Shown: piece by piece, positions 46,142 to 54,910 of the stretch
Layout of the letters: the number at the start of each line of letters is the position of its first letter
Position numbering within the stretch: the first letter of the stretch is position 1
Assembly: GCA_014360015.1 (NCBI GenBank)
Contig: JACIYJ010000002.1
Location: forward strand, 310,001-374,000
Reading direction: 5' to 3'
DNA: 64,000 nt
Origin: Candidatus Aminicenantota bacterium
Lineage (GTDB): Bacteria > Acidobacteriota > Aminicenantia > Aminicenantales > Saccharicenantaceae
The notes under the pieces: model-generated
Databases searched by the model: none
Told to the model about the DNA's origin: nothing
Seen by the model: the letters and a program-made list of their open reading frames with translations, nothing else
Position numbers and translations under genes: made by a program

Positions 46142-47446
46142 ATGTTGGGTCAAACTTTATTCATCTCTTCAGTAATCATCTTAGCCTATGCTCTGGCTAA
46201 ATGGCGGAAACTCTCGGTCGAGCTCAGTATGTTCATCGCTGCCGTGGCCGGGGCCCTGGCTGGCGCCATTTTCAAGACTCCAGCTCTTTTAGAAATACCG
46301 CGCCACTTAGTAGAAGGAGCCTTCACCTACCTGGATGTCATCTTAGTGTTTTTCACCGCCACCTTGTTCATCACTATTGTCCAGGAATCGAGTGGAGTCA
46401 ATTTTGCTGTTCGTTCGGCTGTTGTCCATTTTGCCCGGACGAGATTTCTGGCTCTTTTTCTGCTGATGATCATCGTGTTAATACCTGGAGCTCTGACCGG
46501 TGCTGGCAGTGTATCCCTTCTGGTGGTGGGAGCGCCGGTGGCTCTGGCTCTGCGTGGTCTGGGTGTCTCTGAAAATAAGATTCCAGCCATTCTTTTTATT
46601 TTAGCCGGACTGGCTGCAGCCGCGCCGCCGGTTAACATCTGGGCCATGGTTCTGTGCGCCGGCACAGCTATCCCCTATGTTGGCTTTGAGCTGCCCTTGG
46701 GAATTCCCGTCATCATCCTTGGCACCCTGACCATCCTGATTCTCGGCCGTCGACAAGTAGAAACCGGGAGCCTGCAGGAATTTCTGGATAAAATTGAGAT
46801 AAACCCGGGAATGAACTGGTTCAGATTGCTCACTCCCTTTATCGTTTTCTTTGGTCTGGTCATCGCCTATCGTCTTTTTCCATTTTATTTTCCGATCCTT
46901 GGTCTGCCTCTCGAATTTCTTATTGCTTCAGCAGTGGCTTATTTTCTCAGCCCGGTAAAACTTAACCTGATCAGAGTAGCCTCATCCACAATCAGCAAAC
47001 TTCTCCCCCTTCTGGCCACGATGGTAATTGTAGGTATGCTTCAGCAGATTATGGCCGCCAGTGGAGTTAAAGGTTTAATTTCCTATGCAGTTCTAATCAT
47101 CCCCTTGGGTTTACTTTTCTTCCTGCTCCCCTTTATCATTCCGGTTTCCGAAGGGGTGCTGACCTATGGGGGCGCGGCCATAATCGGTATTCCCTTAGTC
47201 TGGTATCTCAATTCCCTTGGCTATCACGCCACCATAGTTATTTCAGGCCTCAGCCTGCTCTGGCCCTTAGGAGATGGTCTGCCACCCACGGCTTTAATCG
47301 GCAGACTGAGTGTGATGATTTCTGGCTACAAAGGTTCTTACTGGCAATTTCTAAAACAGACCTGGATTCCCTGGATAATTATCACCTTAGCCGGTATCTT
47401 TATGATCCTCTTCAGTTCAAAATTAAGTTTTCTGGTCACAGGATAA
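46142..47446 (+). CDS. TRAP-type large permease-like transporter (DctM/ion-transporter superfamily)
   Basis: A 434-residue integral membrane protein with about 12 hydrophobic segments. It has ion-transporter-superfamily features: GALTGAGSVSLLVVGAPVALALRGLG, AAAAPPVNIWAMVLCAG in the first half, and LWPLGDGLPPTALIGRLSVMI in the second, re-entrant-loop-like half. The family resembles DctM permeases, but no periplasmic binding protein or ordinary DctQ subunit is encoded nearby, so it may work alone or with remote partners. It is followed by a 53-residue membrane peptide and an M14 deacylase. Confidence 0.72.
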   Translation: MLGQTLFISSVIILAYALAKWRKLSVELSMFIAAVAGALAGAIFKTPALLEIPRHLVEGAFTYLDVILVFFTATLFITIVQESSGVNFAVRSAVVHFARTRFLALFLLMIIVLIPGALTGAGSVSLLVVGAPVALALRGLGVSENKIPAILFILAGLAAAAPPVNIWAMVLCAGTAIPYVGFELPLGIPVIILGTLTILILGRRQVETGSLQEFLDKIEINPGMNWFRLLTPFIVFFGLVIAYRLFPFYFPILGLPLEFLIASAVAYFLSPVKLNLIRVASSTISKLLPLLATMVIVGMLQQIMAASGVKGLISYAVLIIPLGLLFFLLPFIIPVSEGVLTYGGAAIIGIPLVWYLNSLGYHATIVISGLSLLWPLGDGLPPTALIGRLSVMISGYKGSYWQFLKQTWIPWIIITLAGIFMILFSSKLSFLVTG

Positions 47447-47480
47447 TGAATGAAAAAAAATCTATAAAGGCTGATAAACT

Positions 47481-47642
47481 ATGATCGCCAGAATAATTAT
47501 GATTTTCTACTACCTTCTGTGTCTTTTTTTCGTTTTCATAACTTTAAAAAATCTCATTGAAGAAAAAACCAGCCGGGACAGAGTCATCCTTTATTTTCTG
47601 ATCCTGATTCCTTTTATTCTGAGATTACTCCGATTTAAATGA
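47481..47642 (+). CDS. 53-residue two-span membrane peptide
   Basis: An ATG at 47481 opens a frame starting MIARIIMIFYYLLCLFFVFI and ending LIPFILRLLRFK. It forms two hydrophobic helices (about 4-22 and 35-50) around a charged loop KNLIEEKTSRDR. It fits exactly between the permease (34 bp after) and the M14 gene (10 bp before), and coding strand and spacing fit an operon. It is too small for DctQ. It might be an accessory subunit of the permease. AAAGG is present but about ten bases away. Confidence 0.6.
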   Translation: MIARIIMIFYYLLCLFFVFITLKNLIEEKTSRDRVILYFLILIPFILRLLRFK

Positions 47643-47652
47643 AGGGGTTAAA

Positions 47653-48819
47653 ATGAGCAGAACGACAGCCAGGTTCAAAATAATCACGGCTTTAATCTTT
47701 TTAATTTTCCTCATAGCCGGTGGCTGGCCCCTCAAAAAACACCGGGACTTTCCAGTGGAAATCGTCTGTGGACCTGGAGTGACTGATATCAAAAAGCTCA
47801 GCGATTTTTTCCCAGCTCTTAAAGGCTCAGTGGCTGATACCTATGTCTTTGTCCTTGAAGGAAAAGAGCCGGGCGGAAAGGCCTTAATCATGGGTAACAC
47901 TCACGCTAACGAACCTGAAGGCCTGCTGTCTGTTGCCATCATGATTGAGAATGCAGTGGTAGAAAAAGGAACTCTATACTTGATTCCATTTTTTAACCGC
48001 AGCGCCAGTCTGAACACCCGGCCGGGTGAAGGCTATCCGCTGTATTTTTCCATTACTACACCCTGGGGAAAGAAAACCTTCCGAATGGGCAACCGCGACG
48101 CTTCACCCTTAGACCAGTGGCCTGACCCTGATATCTACATCCATTATCCGGAGAAACAGATGCTGTCTTATCTCGACATCAGGAACACCAACCGTACCTG
48201 GCCCGGAAGGAAAAATGGGCTGCCAATGGAGCAAGTGACCTATGCAGCTATGGAGCTTCTGCGTCAAGAGAAAGTCGACCTGGCTATAGACCTGCACGGG
48301 GCTGAGACCATGTTCCCGGTCACCAACTGCATTGTGGCTCCAGAAAAATCAATGCGCATCGCTACCTTAGCTTCCTTGACTGTAAAATCGATGGAAGGAT
48401 TTGAAAACCATTTAGAATCATCACCAGAAAAATTCCGTGGCCTGTCTCACAGAGAAATCGGCGATTATTCCGAAACGCTGCCCTTCCTTCTGGAAGCTCC
48501 CATACCCTTCCTCGACCAACCAACGGGACCAAAAACCGAAAAATTGTTCCTGGACGGCCAGGACGAATTTCTTTTAAGCCTGGCTAAGAGGAAAAAGCTG
48601 TTTGTTCCTTACGATGAATCCGGCTGGCCCTTAGAAAAAAGGGTCGGCCAGCATCTTTCAGTCAGCCTGGAAATCATCAGGCAGTATTCCCGGAAAACCC
48701 CGGCGCGAGCCATCATCATCAAAAATGTGCCCCGCTATGCGGAAGTAGTCAGAAACGGAGTCGGATACTATTTTCATAACCCGGCTGAAGCCGAAATGGA
48801 TAAAGTTATCAAACACTGA
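47653..48819 (+). CDS. exported succinylglutamate desuccinylase/aspartoacylase-family (M14) hydrolase
   Basis: A 388-residue zinc hydrolase with a signal peptide (about 8-24). The metal-site residues are His84 and Glu87 in GNTHANEPEG. A later LAIDLHGAETMFPVTNCIV provides the third ligand in DLHG, as in the AstE/AspA branch of M14. Such enzymes remove acyl groups from N-acyl amino acids or cleave carboxypeptidase substrates. It is in the same operon as the TRAP-like permease, which would fit uptake of a released acid or amino acid. The ATG is preceded by GGGG, moderate as a ribosome site. Confidence 0.82.
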   Translation: MSRTTARFKIITALIFLIFLIAGGWPLKKHRDFPVEIVCGPGVTDIKKLSDFFPALKGSVADTYVFVLEGKEPGGKALIMGNTHANEPEGLLSVAIMIENAVVEKGTLYLIPFFNRSASLNTRPGEGYPLYFSITTPWGKKTFRMGNRDASPLDQWPDPDIYIHYPEKQMLSYLDIRNTNRTWPGRKNGLPMEQVTYAAMELLRQEKVDLAIDLHGAETMFPVTNCIVAPEKSMRIATLASLTVKSMEGFENHLESSPEKFRGLSHREIGDYSETLPFLLEAPIPFLDQPTGPKTEKLFLDGQDEFLLSLAKRKKLFVPYDESGWPLEKRVGQHLSVSLEIIRQYSRKTPARAIIIKNVPRYAEVVRNGVGYYFHNPAEAEMDKVIKH

Positions 48820-48919
48820 CTGGTAATGAACATGGAGATCAGGTCTCATAAAGTGGTTCAGGCTATCAGCATCTTACAAAATCTTTATAATTAACCGGAG
48901 CCAAAGGAGTGTTACATTT

Positions 48920-50614
48920 ATGAAAAAAGTAACATTTTTAGCCATTTCCCTTCTTTTAATTTTTTTATTCATCGCTTTTTCTCTCTCTGACACTTCAGAA
49001 TCTTCAACCGAAAGAAGACAACCCCAGGAAAACTGCACGGTCATCATGGTGGGCAAAAAAGCTTCGATTGATGGTTCCACTATGACCACTCACACGGCCG
49101 ACTGTGGAATGTGCGATTGGACCTGGCGTTATGTACCACCGGCTGACCACAAGCCAGGTGAAAAGAGAAAAATCTACAGGATTTCTCAGATCAAAACCTG
49201 GCCACCAAGCCAGGGACTGAAATGGGATCTGATCAAAAAAGATTTCACCGGTGTGGAAATACCTGAGGTTCCCCACACCTTTGGCTATATGCACGGCGTG
49301 TTCGGTTATATGAACGACCAACAGTTAGCTATCGGCGAATCAACCATCGGCAACCGCCCCAAAATGTCCAATCCCACCCAGACTCCAGTTTTTAATATTA
49401 CCATGCTGACGCTCTTGGCCATGGAAAGATGCCGGACAGCGCGGGAAGCAATCAAGCTGATGGGCACTTTAGCCGAACAATACGGCTATGGAGGCGAAGA
49501 TGGTGGAGAGATGCTGGCTGTGGCTGACCCGGACGAAGTCTGGGTGTTCGAAATTATGCCCGTCGGACCACTCTGGAATCCAAAAACCGGAAAACCTGGC
49601 GCTGTCTGGTGTGCTCAGCGAATACCAGACGATCACGTCAGCATCTGTCCGAATGAATCAAGAATTGGGGAAATAGACCTGAGCAATCCGAATTACTTCA
49701 TGGCTTCCCCTAATACCATTTCTTATGCCGTGGAAAATGGCTTTTGGGACCCGAAAAGCGGCCAGCCTTTCAGCTGGAAAAAAGCCTACTCACCGGTTGA
49801 AGGAAGTGCGGCTTCGGACGCACGTCGGGCCAGGATGTGGCGGTTTTTCGGCCTGGTCGCCCCTTCTTCTAAGTTCTCCCCTTCCCTGCCCAATATGGAT
49901 TATCCTTTCTCCATCAAACCGGATAAACTTCTATCGGTCAAAGAGGTGATGAACATGACCAGGGATAAGGGTTACGGGACTTTCTTTGACCCGACCAGAG
50001 GAATAAGGGGAGGTCCATATAAAAATCCTAATCATGATTCTTCCGCCCGTCTCATCAGCGATCGCCGGGTGGAATACACCACTGTTACCCAGTGCCGGGG
50101 CTGGCTGCCAGCAGCTATCGGTGGAATTGTTTGGTTAGCCTGGGGTGCTCAGGACACTTCCTGTTTTATGCCTTTTTATGCAGGAATTAAAGCCTTGCCT
50201 AAATCATTCAGCATTGGCGATCACTGGGTTTTCAACCGCGACTCAGCCCGCTGGGCTTTTGATTATGTCGATTTTCACACCCAGGCCTGCTATTCAATGG
50301 CCATTGAAGAAGTCAAGAAAGCTCAGGAAACCTGGGAAGACGGAGTTTTGAAACAAATTCCAGAAATCGACCTGAAAGCTTTAGAGCTTTATAAGAAAAA
50401 TCCCCGTCAGGCCTCAGAATTTTTAACCGCCTTCTGCTTGAATAATGCCGAAAATGTGATCAAAGCCTGGTGGCAGCTCGGCGATGACCTTTTAGTCAAA
50501 TTCAATCACCTGAGTTATTACAACACCGAGCGCCGGACAGTAGAAAGAAGAAAAATGGAATTCCCGGAGCTCTGGAAAAGGGCCGTTAAATTTATCGATA
50601 CGTTTTATGAATAA
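48920..50614 (+). CDS. exported C69-family dipeptidase (first of tandem pair)
   Basis: Ntn-type cysteine hydrolase that cleaves dipeptides. The 564-residue protein has a signal peptide (about 5-22) and a short propeptide before the nucleophile Cys39 in ENCTVIMVGKKASIDGSTM, the C69 motif; processing to expose Cys39 is required. The next segment TADCGMCDWTWRYVP has two more cysteines. The core includes RVPDDHVSICPNESRIGEIDL-like residues and WDLIKKDFTGVEIPEVPHTF. AAAGGAG is about ten bases upstream of the ATG. The following gene is a paralogue with about two-thirds identical residues by eye. Confidence 0.9.
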   Translation: MKKVTFLAISLLLIFLFIAFSLSDTSESSTERRQPQENCTVIMVGKKASIDGSTMTTHTADCGMCDWTWRYVPPADHKPGEKRKIYRISQIKTWPPSQGLKWDLIKKDFTGVEIPEVPHTFGYMHGVFGYMNDQQLAIGESTIGNRPKMSNPTQTPVFNITMLTLLAMERCRTAREAIKLMGTLAEQYGYGGEDGGEMLAVADPDEVWVFEIMPVGPLWNPKTGKPGAVWCAQRIPDDHVSICPNESRIGEIDLSNPNYFMASPNTISYAVENGFWDPKSGQPFSWKKAYSPVEGSAASDARRARMWRFFGLVAPSSKFSPSLPNMDYPFSIKPDKLLSVKEVMNMTRDKGYGTFFDPTRGIRGGPYKNPNHDSSARLISDRRVEYTTVTQCRGWLPAAIGGIVWLAWGAQDTSCFMPFYAGIKALPKSFSIGDHWVFNRDSARWAFDYVDFHTQACYSMAIEEVKKAQETWEDGVLKQIPEIDLKALELYKKNPRQASEFLTAFCLNNAENVIKAWWQLGDDLLVKFNHLSYYNTERRTVERRKMEFPELWKRAVKFIDTFYE

Positions 50615-50640
50615 GACAATAACAAAACTGGAGGTTTAAG

Positions 50641-52380
50641 ATGATAAAAAGAATGAAAAAAACAAATGTCCGTTTTCTTCTGGCTCTGATCGTACCGCTG
50701 GCTTTTCTGGCTCTTTTCCTGTTCATGGCCAGAGCCGAGAAAAATAACTCGGAATTGGAAGTTGTCCGGCCATCTGATAACTGCACCTCAATTCTGGTGG
50801 GCAAGCTGGCTTCAGTCGATGGTTCAACTATGACCACTCATACCTGCGACTGCGGGCTTTGCGACTGGACCTGGCGGCATGTGCCAGCTGCTGACCATAA
50901 ACCAGGAGAAAAAAGAAAAATTTACCACATCTCTCAGTTTAAAACCTGGCCTCCAACAGAAGGCTTAAAATGGGACCTTTATAAGAAAGATTTCACCGGA
51001 CTGGAAATTCCCGAAGTCCCGCACACCTACGCTTACCATCACGGAATGTTCGGATATATAAACGAGAACCAGGTAGCCATCGGAGAGTCAACCATTGGCT
51101 GTGTTCGCAAGCTGGAAAACCCGACTCCAACTCCGGCTTTTGACATTACCATGTTGACCATCATCGCCATGGAACGGGCCAGAACTGCTCGCGAAGCCAT
51201 AAAAATAATGGGCGAACTGGCTGAAAAATATGGTTATGGCTTTCATGATACCGGCGAAATGTTGGCTGTGGCTGACCCCAACGAAGTCTGGATATTTGAA
51301 ATAATGCCGGTGGGCCCTCTCTGGACTCCTCAGAGTGGCAAACCGGGGGCAGTCTGGTGTGCCCAAAGAGTTCCTGACGACCACGTCAGCGTCTGTCCAA
51401 ATGAGTCCAGAATTGGGGAAATTGATCTGAACAACCCTGACTACTTCATGGCTTCTCCCAATGTCATCTCCTGCGCCGTGGAGAATGGACTCTATGACCC
51501 AAAAAGCGGCAAGCCTTTTAGCTGGAAAAAGGCTTATTCACCGGTTAACGAAAGTGCGGTCAGCTCTCAAGGAAGATACCAGAGGTTATGGAGATTTTTT
51601 GACCTGGTAGCCCCATCCTTGAAACTTTCGCCCAGCACGCCCAATATGGATCTTCCCTTCTCAGTAAAACCTGACCGCAAGCTTTCGGTTGAAGATGTCA
51701 TCAATTTCACCAGAGACAGAAGCTACGGGACTCAATTCGACCCGACCAGCGGTATCCGGGGCGGACCGTTCAAGAATCCGAACTATTACCGGCAGATCAG
51801 AACCATCTGCGACAGCCGAGCTGAATATACCACGGTCACTCAGAGCCGTGGCTGGCTGCCCAACCCCATCGGCGGTCTGGTCTGGATTTCTTTTGGCTCT
51901 CAGGATACTTCCTGCTATATGCCTTTCTATGCCGGTGTGACTGAACTGCCAAAGTCCTTTGCCATCGGCGACCACTGGGTTCTAAATCGCGATTCAGCCC
52001 GCTGGGCTTTTGATTATGTTGATTTTCACGTTCAGGTTATCTACTCTGAAGCCATCAAAGATGTTCAGCAGGCTCAACTCAAGTACGAAAAGGCTATTAT
52101 CGACCAGATCCCCGAAATAGACAGAAAAGCCGTCGAGCTATATAAAAAGAACCCAAAAGAAGCCCTCAAATTCCTGACCGGTTTCTGTCTAAACAACGCC
52201 CAGACTGTGGTCAAAGCCTGGTGGGACCTTGGTGACCAGCTGTTTGTTAAATATAATCATCTGTATTATTATGATGTGGAAAAGAGGACTTACAACCGCC
52301 GTTTTCCGCCCTATCCTGACCTCTGGCAAAAGGCAGTCAAGGCTTTTGACCTACTGCTTGAGTCAGAAGGAAAAAAATAA
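50641..52380 (+). CDS. exported C69-family dipeptidase (second of tandem pair)
   Basis: A 579-residue paralogue of the preceding gene, sharing its domain layout and most motifs. Nucleophile Cys48 is in DNCTSILVGKLASVDGSTM, followed by HTCDCGLCDWTWRHVP. Here a fourth Cys (TCDC) replaces the Ala of TADC, so this copy has a C-x-C-x2-C triad. The signal peptide covers about 10-32. It begins 26 bp after the first copy with GGAGG at good spacing, so both are expressed together. The two may divide dipeptide specificities. Confidence 0.9.
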   Translation: MIKRMKKTNVRFLLALIVPLAFLALFLFMARAEKNNSELEVVRPSDNCTSILVGKLASVDGSTMTTHTCDCGLCDWTWRHVPAADHKPGEKRKIYHISQFKTWPPTEGLKWDLYKKDFTGLEIPEVPHTYAYHHGMFGYINENQVAIGESTIGCVRKLENPTPTPAFDITMLTIIAMERARTAREAIKIMGELAEKYGYGFHDTGEMLAVADPNEVWIFEIMPVGPLWTPQSGKPGAVWCAQRVPDDHVSVCPNESRIGEIDLNNPDYFMASPNVISCAVENGLYDPKSGKPFSWKKAYSPVNESAVSSQGRYQRLWRFFDLVAPSLKLSPSTPNMDLPFSVKPDRKLSVEDVINFTRDRSYGTQFDPTSGIRGGPFKNPNYYRQIRTICDSRAEYTTVTQSRGWLPNPIGGLVWISFGSQDTSCYMPFYAGVTELPKSFAIGDHWVLNRDSARWAFDYVDFHVQVIYSEAIKDVQQAQLKYEKAIIDQIPEIDRKAVELYKKNPKEALKFLTGFCLNNAQTVVKAWWDLGDQLFVKYNHLYYYDVEKRTYNRRFPPYPDLWQKAVKAFDLLLESEGKK

Positions 52381-52395
52381 CAGGAGGTAACCTTC

Positions 52396-53052
52396 ATGAG
52401 AAAAAATCATTTTTTAGGCGCTTGGCTTTTTATCAGCCTGATAGTTTTTTTCAGCCTGTCACTCATCGGACAGACTGTACCCAAAGCCAAACTTCCCGTC
52501 CTGACCACTTCTGCTGGTCAGAGCCCTGATGTGACCACGGTTAATATTATTCTGGAAGAAGCTGGGATAGGCTATGATTATTGCGATGTTCCGACCGTAG
52601 AAATTCTGGCTTCAGGCGTTGGCCTGGGCGACAGAGAATCGGTTCCTGGTTTTCACGCTGAAGTCCATACCGACCTATCTAAATTTCCCAAGGGCACACC
52701 TTTCAAAACCGTTATCTTTGCCATCGGTGCCAGCCTGAAAGGCATGGGAGCTTCCGGGTTGACCGTGGAAGCTGAAGAAGCCAGGTTGAAGAAGCTGGTT
52801 GATTACTGCAAGACTAATAAAATTTTCATCATTGCTGTTCACCTCGGTGGCGAATCGAAAAGAGGGGCACCCGGCAGCGACAATGAAAAGATGATAGATG
52901 CCGTGGCTCCGTTTGCTGATTATTTAATCGTCACCAGAGATGGCAACAAGGATGGCCGCTTTACTAAAATTTCCAAACAAAAGAATATTCCCCTGGCTGA
53001 AGTTGATTATGCCCTGAACATCGTTGATCTGTTGAAACAGGTTTTTGAGTAG
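52396..53052 (+). CDS. exported DUF6305-type protein
   Basis: A 218-residue protein with a signal peptide (about 8-27, ending SLIGQTVP). It has a Rossmann-like alternation (LPVLTTSAGQSPDVTTVNIILEEAGIGYDYC, then KTVIFAIGASLKGMGASGL and IFIIAVHLGGESKRG). It ends in DNEKMIDAVAPFADYLIVT. I recall this pattern as DUF6305. No catalytic site is recognisable. Its start lies 15 bp after the second C69 gene with AGGAGG, so it belongs to the peptidase operon. Confidence 0.65.
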   Translation: MRKNHFLGAWLFISLIVFFSLSLIGQTVPKAKLPVLTTSAGQSPDVTTVNIILEEAGIGYDYCDVPTVEILASGVGLGDRESVPGFHAEVHTDLSKFPKGTPFKTVIFAIGASLKGMGASGLTVEAEEARLKKLVDYCKTNKIFIIAVHLGGESKRGAPGSDNEKMIDAVAPFADYLIVTRDGNKDGRFTKISKQKNIPLAEVDYALNIVDLLKQVFE

Positions 53053-53094
53053 AAGCAATTTCTTCGATTGCGATAACACCACAAAAGTTAATCC

Positions 53095-53616
53095 TTAGCC
53101 TACTGAAGACTGAAGCTTCTTCTGAGCCTGTTTCAGAAGCTCTTCACCTTCCTGGATCAGGTCATCAAGTTTTGCGATGATTATCCGGCATTTAAGGTTC
53201 TCTAATTTTCTTTTTCCTTTTTTCTGGTCTTCGTAAAATTTTTGCAGATAAACTTCCAGTTCTTCGGGAGAAAAAAGCTTGGGCAAACAGGAGTCAGCCA
53301 ACATCATGTTCTTTATCTCATCATAATCAGCCTTATTTTTTAAAGCCAGCTTTATATCCCTGGTTGTTTCTTCCCGCCATCTGGCATATTCTGGAGTAGC
53401 ATAAGGGGGAAGCGGGCCAAGGAGTTTCTTGGCTTCTTTTAAGACTTCATCAAAAAATAATTTCCCTTCTTTTAATAGACTTTTTGCCCGGTAATATTCA
53501 GAAGCTGGAGCTTGAGTTTTTTCATCAAGATAAATCTTGAACAGGCAAACTGATTGGAAAAGAGCTTCATAAGCTGATTTAACCTTGACTTCAAAATTAA
53601 AATCCTTCCTCGGCAT
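53095..53616 (-). CDS. helical protein of unknown function
   Basis: I do not recognise this family. The 173 residues are mostly helical and charged, including ARSLLKEGKLFFDEVLKEAKK-like helices, a short turn LGPLPPYATPEYARW and C-terminal EEGEELLKQAQKKLQ. It has no signal peptide, so a cytosolic location is likely. The ATG has GGAGG about eight bases away (GAGGGAATT). It converges on the DUF6305 gene. Confidence 0.65.
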   Translation of the reverse strand: MPRKDFNFEVKVKSAYEALFQSVCLFKIYLDEKTQAPASEYYRAKSLLKEGKLFFDEVLKEAKKLLGPLPPYATPEYARWREETTRDIKLALKNKADYDEIKNMMLADSCLPKLFSPEELEVYLQKFYEDQKKGKRKLENLKCRIIIAKLDDLIQEGEELLKQAQKKLQSSVG

Positions 53617-53688
53617 AATTCCCTCCTCTCTGGAACGGAACTTAAAATAAGAATACCAATTTCCCGGGAGAAATTCAAAAAATACTAA

Positions 53689-54897
53689 TTACTTTTTTAT
53701 GATGGAAGCTGCTACCACGTTGGCCACCTTACTGCGCATGGCAATTATCTCACCCTTGTCATCAGGATGCACTCGATTGGTTAAGAAAATGACCGCAGAA
53801 TCAGTCTCCGGGTCAATCCAGATAGAAGTTCCAGTATAACCGGAATGTCCATAAGACCTGTAACCAAAAAGGTCACCCCGAACTGTAGCATAATCTGAAT
53901 CCAGGTCCCAGCCAAAGCCCCGGCCGGAGAAATTCAACCTGGGGAAGATCTCTGTCATTCTTTCGACAGTCAGCGGGCTGAGAATCCTGACTCCCTTAAA
54001 TTCACCTTTATTGAGCATCATCTGGGCAAAAATGGCTAAGTCATCAGCCGTCGAAAAAAGCCCGGCATTTCCCGAGATGCCACCCTGAAGCCTGGCTAAG
54101 GGGTCGTGAACGACTCCCCTCAGTGGCTGGCCATTGATGACTTCGGTTGGAACACACCGGGGCTTCACCTCATCTGGTGGGTTAAAAAAGGTGGAAGTCA
54201 TACCCAGCGGTTTGAAAATGTGCTTTTGAGAGAATTCGGCGATGTCTTCGCCGGAAACGATTTTGACAATCTGGGCTAAGGTGATGTAATTCAAACAGCT
54301 GTAAACAAATACTTTTCCGGGTGGAAATTCTTTTCTGATTCCAGCAATATGCTTGACCAGAAGCTCGGTCGGGCAGGGGTTTCCGTATTTTTTTGCCACT
54401 TCCTGCGGGTCGGTGTACGGCGGAAGTCCTGAAGTGTGGGTCAGAAGATGGAACAGGCGGGCATCTTCGCCCGGAAGACCCTTTTCTTCGATATAAGGGA
54501 CAAAGTCAGGAATATAGGTTTTGACCTTATCCCAGAGCCTGATTTTCCCCTGCTCTACCAGAATCATGATGGAGGTGGCTGTGGCTACCGGCTTGGTTAT
54601 AGAGGCCAGATCAAAAATCATATCTACCTTCATCGGTTGCGGCTCTGGAACAAGCTGGCTCAGACCATAAGCTTTCCGCCAGACAATTTTTCCGTGCCGA
54701 GTGACCAGAAGCACAGCGCCTGGAAAATCTCGACGGTTTAATGCCTGGTTGATGAGCTCGTCGAGAACCATTAACCTGCGAGAATCCATCCCGACTTCTT
54801 CCGGTCGAGCCGAAGGCAACCGCAGTTCGGCCAGAGCTGATTGAAAACAAAGTATTATTAAAAACCCAATAAGAAAATAACCTGATTTGTTTCTCAT
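53689..54897 (-). CDS. exported serine hydrolase, beta-lactamase class C / esterase family
   Basis: A 402-residue protein with a signal peptide ending near QSALAELR. The SxxK motif is Ser99-Ile-Thr-Lys102 in DLASITKP, with HSGYTG the third (KTG-like) element. The middle Y-x-N motif reads YSCLNY, with Cys in the third position instead of Asn. Substrates may be esters, D-amino-acid peptides or peptidoglycan stems; beta-lactam resistance is not implied. ATG at 54897 is seven bases after GGAGG and is preferred over 54921, which would overlap the CBM9-like gene. Confidence 0.86.
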   Translation of the reverse strand: MRNKSGYFLIGFLIILCFQSALAELRLPSARPEEVGMDSRRLMVLDELINQALNRRDFPGAVLLVTRHGKIVWRKAYGLSQLVPEPQPMKVDMIFDLASITKPVATATSIMILVEQGKIRLWDKVKTYIPDFVPYIEEKGLPGEDARLFHLLTHTSGLPPYTDPQEVAKKYGNPCPTELLVKHIAGIRKEFPPGKVFVYSCLNYITLAQIVKIVSGEDIAEFSQKHIFKPLGMTSTFFNPPDEVKPRCVPTEVINGQPLRGVVHDPLARLQGGISGNAGLFSTADDLAIFAQMMLNKGEFKGVRILSPLTVERMTEIFPRLNFSGRGFGWDLDSDYATVRGDLFGYRSYGHSGYTGTSIWIDPETDSAVIFLTNRVHPDDKGEIIAMRSKVANVVAASIIKK

Positions 54898-54910
54898 CCC
54901 TTTCCCTCCT

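Noticed and set aside
47481..47642. 53-residue peptide as a DctQ subunit
   Set aside because: DctQ has about 160 residues and four spans; this peptide has two.
53059..53075. Small hairpin GCAAT/ATTGC as a shared terminator between convergent genes
   Set aside because: The stem is only 5 bp and there is no T-run.
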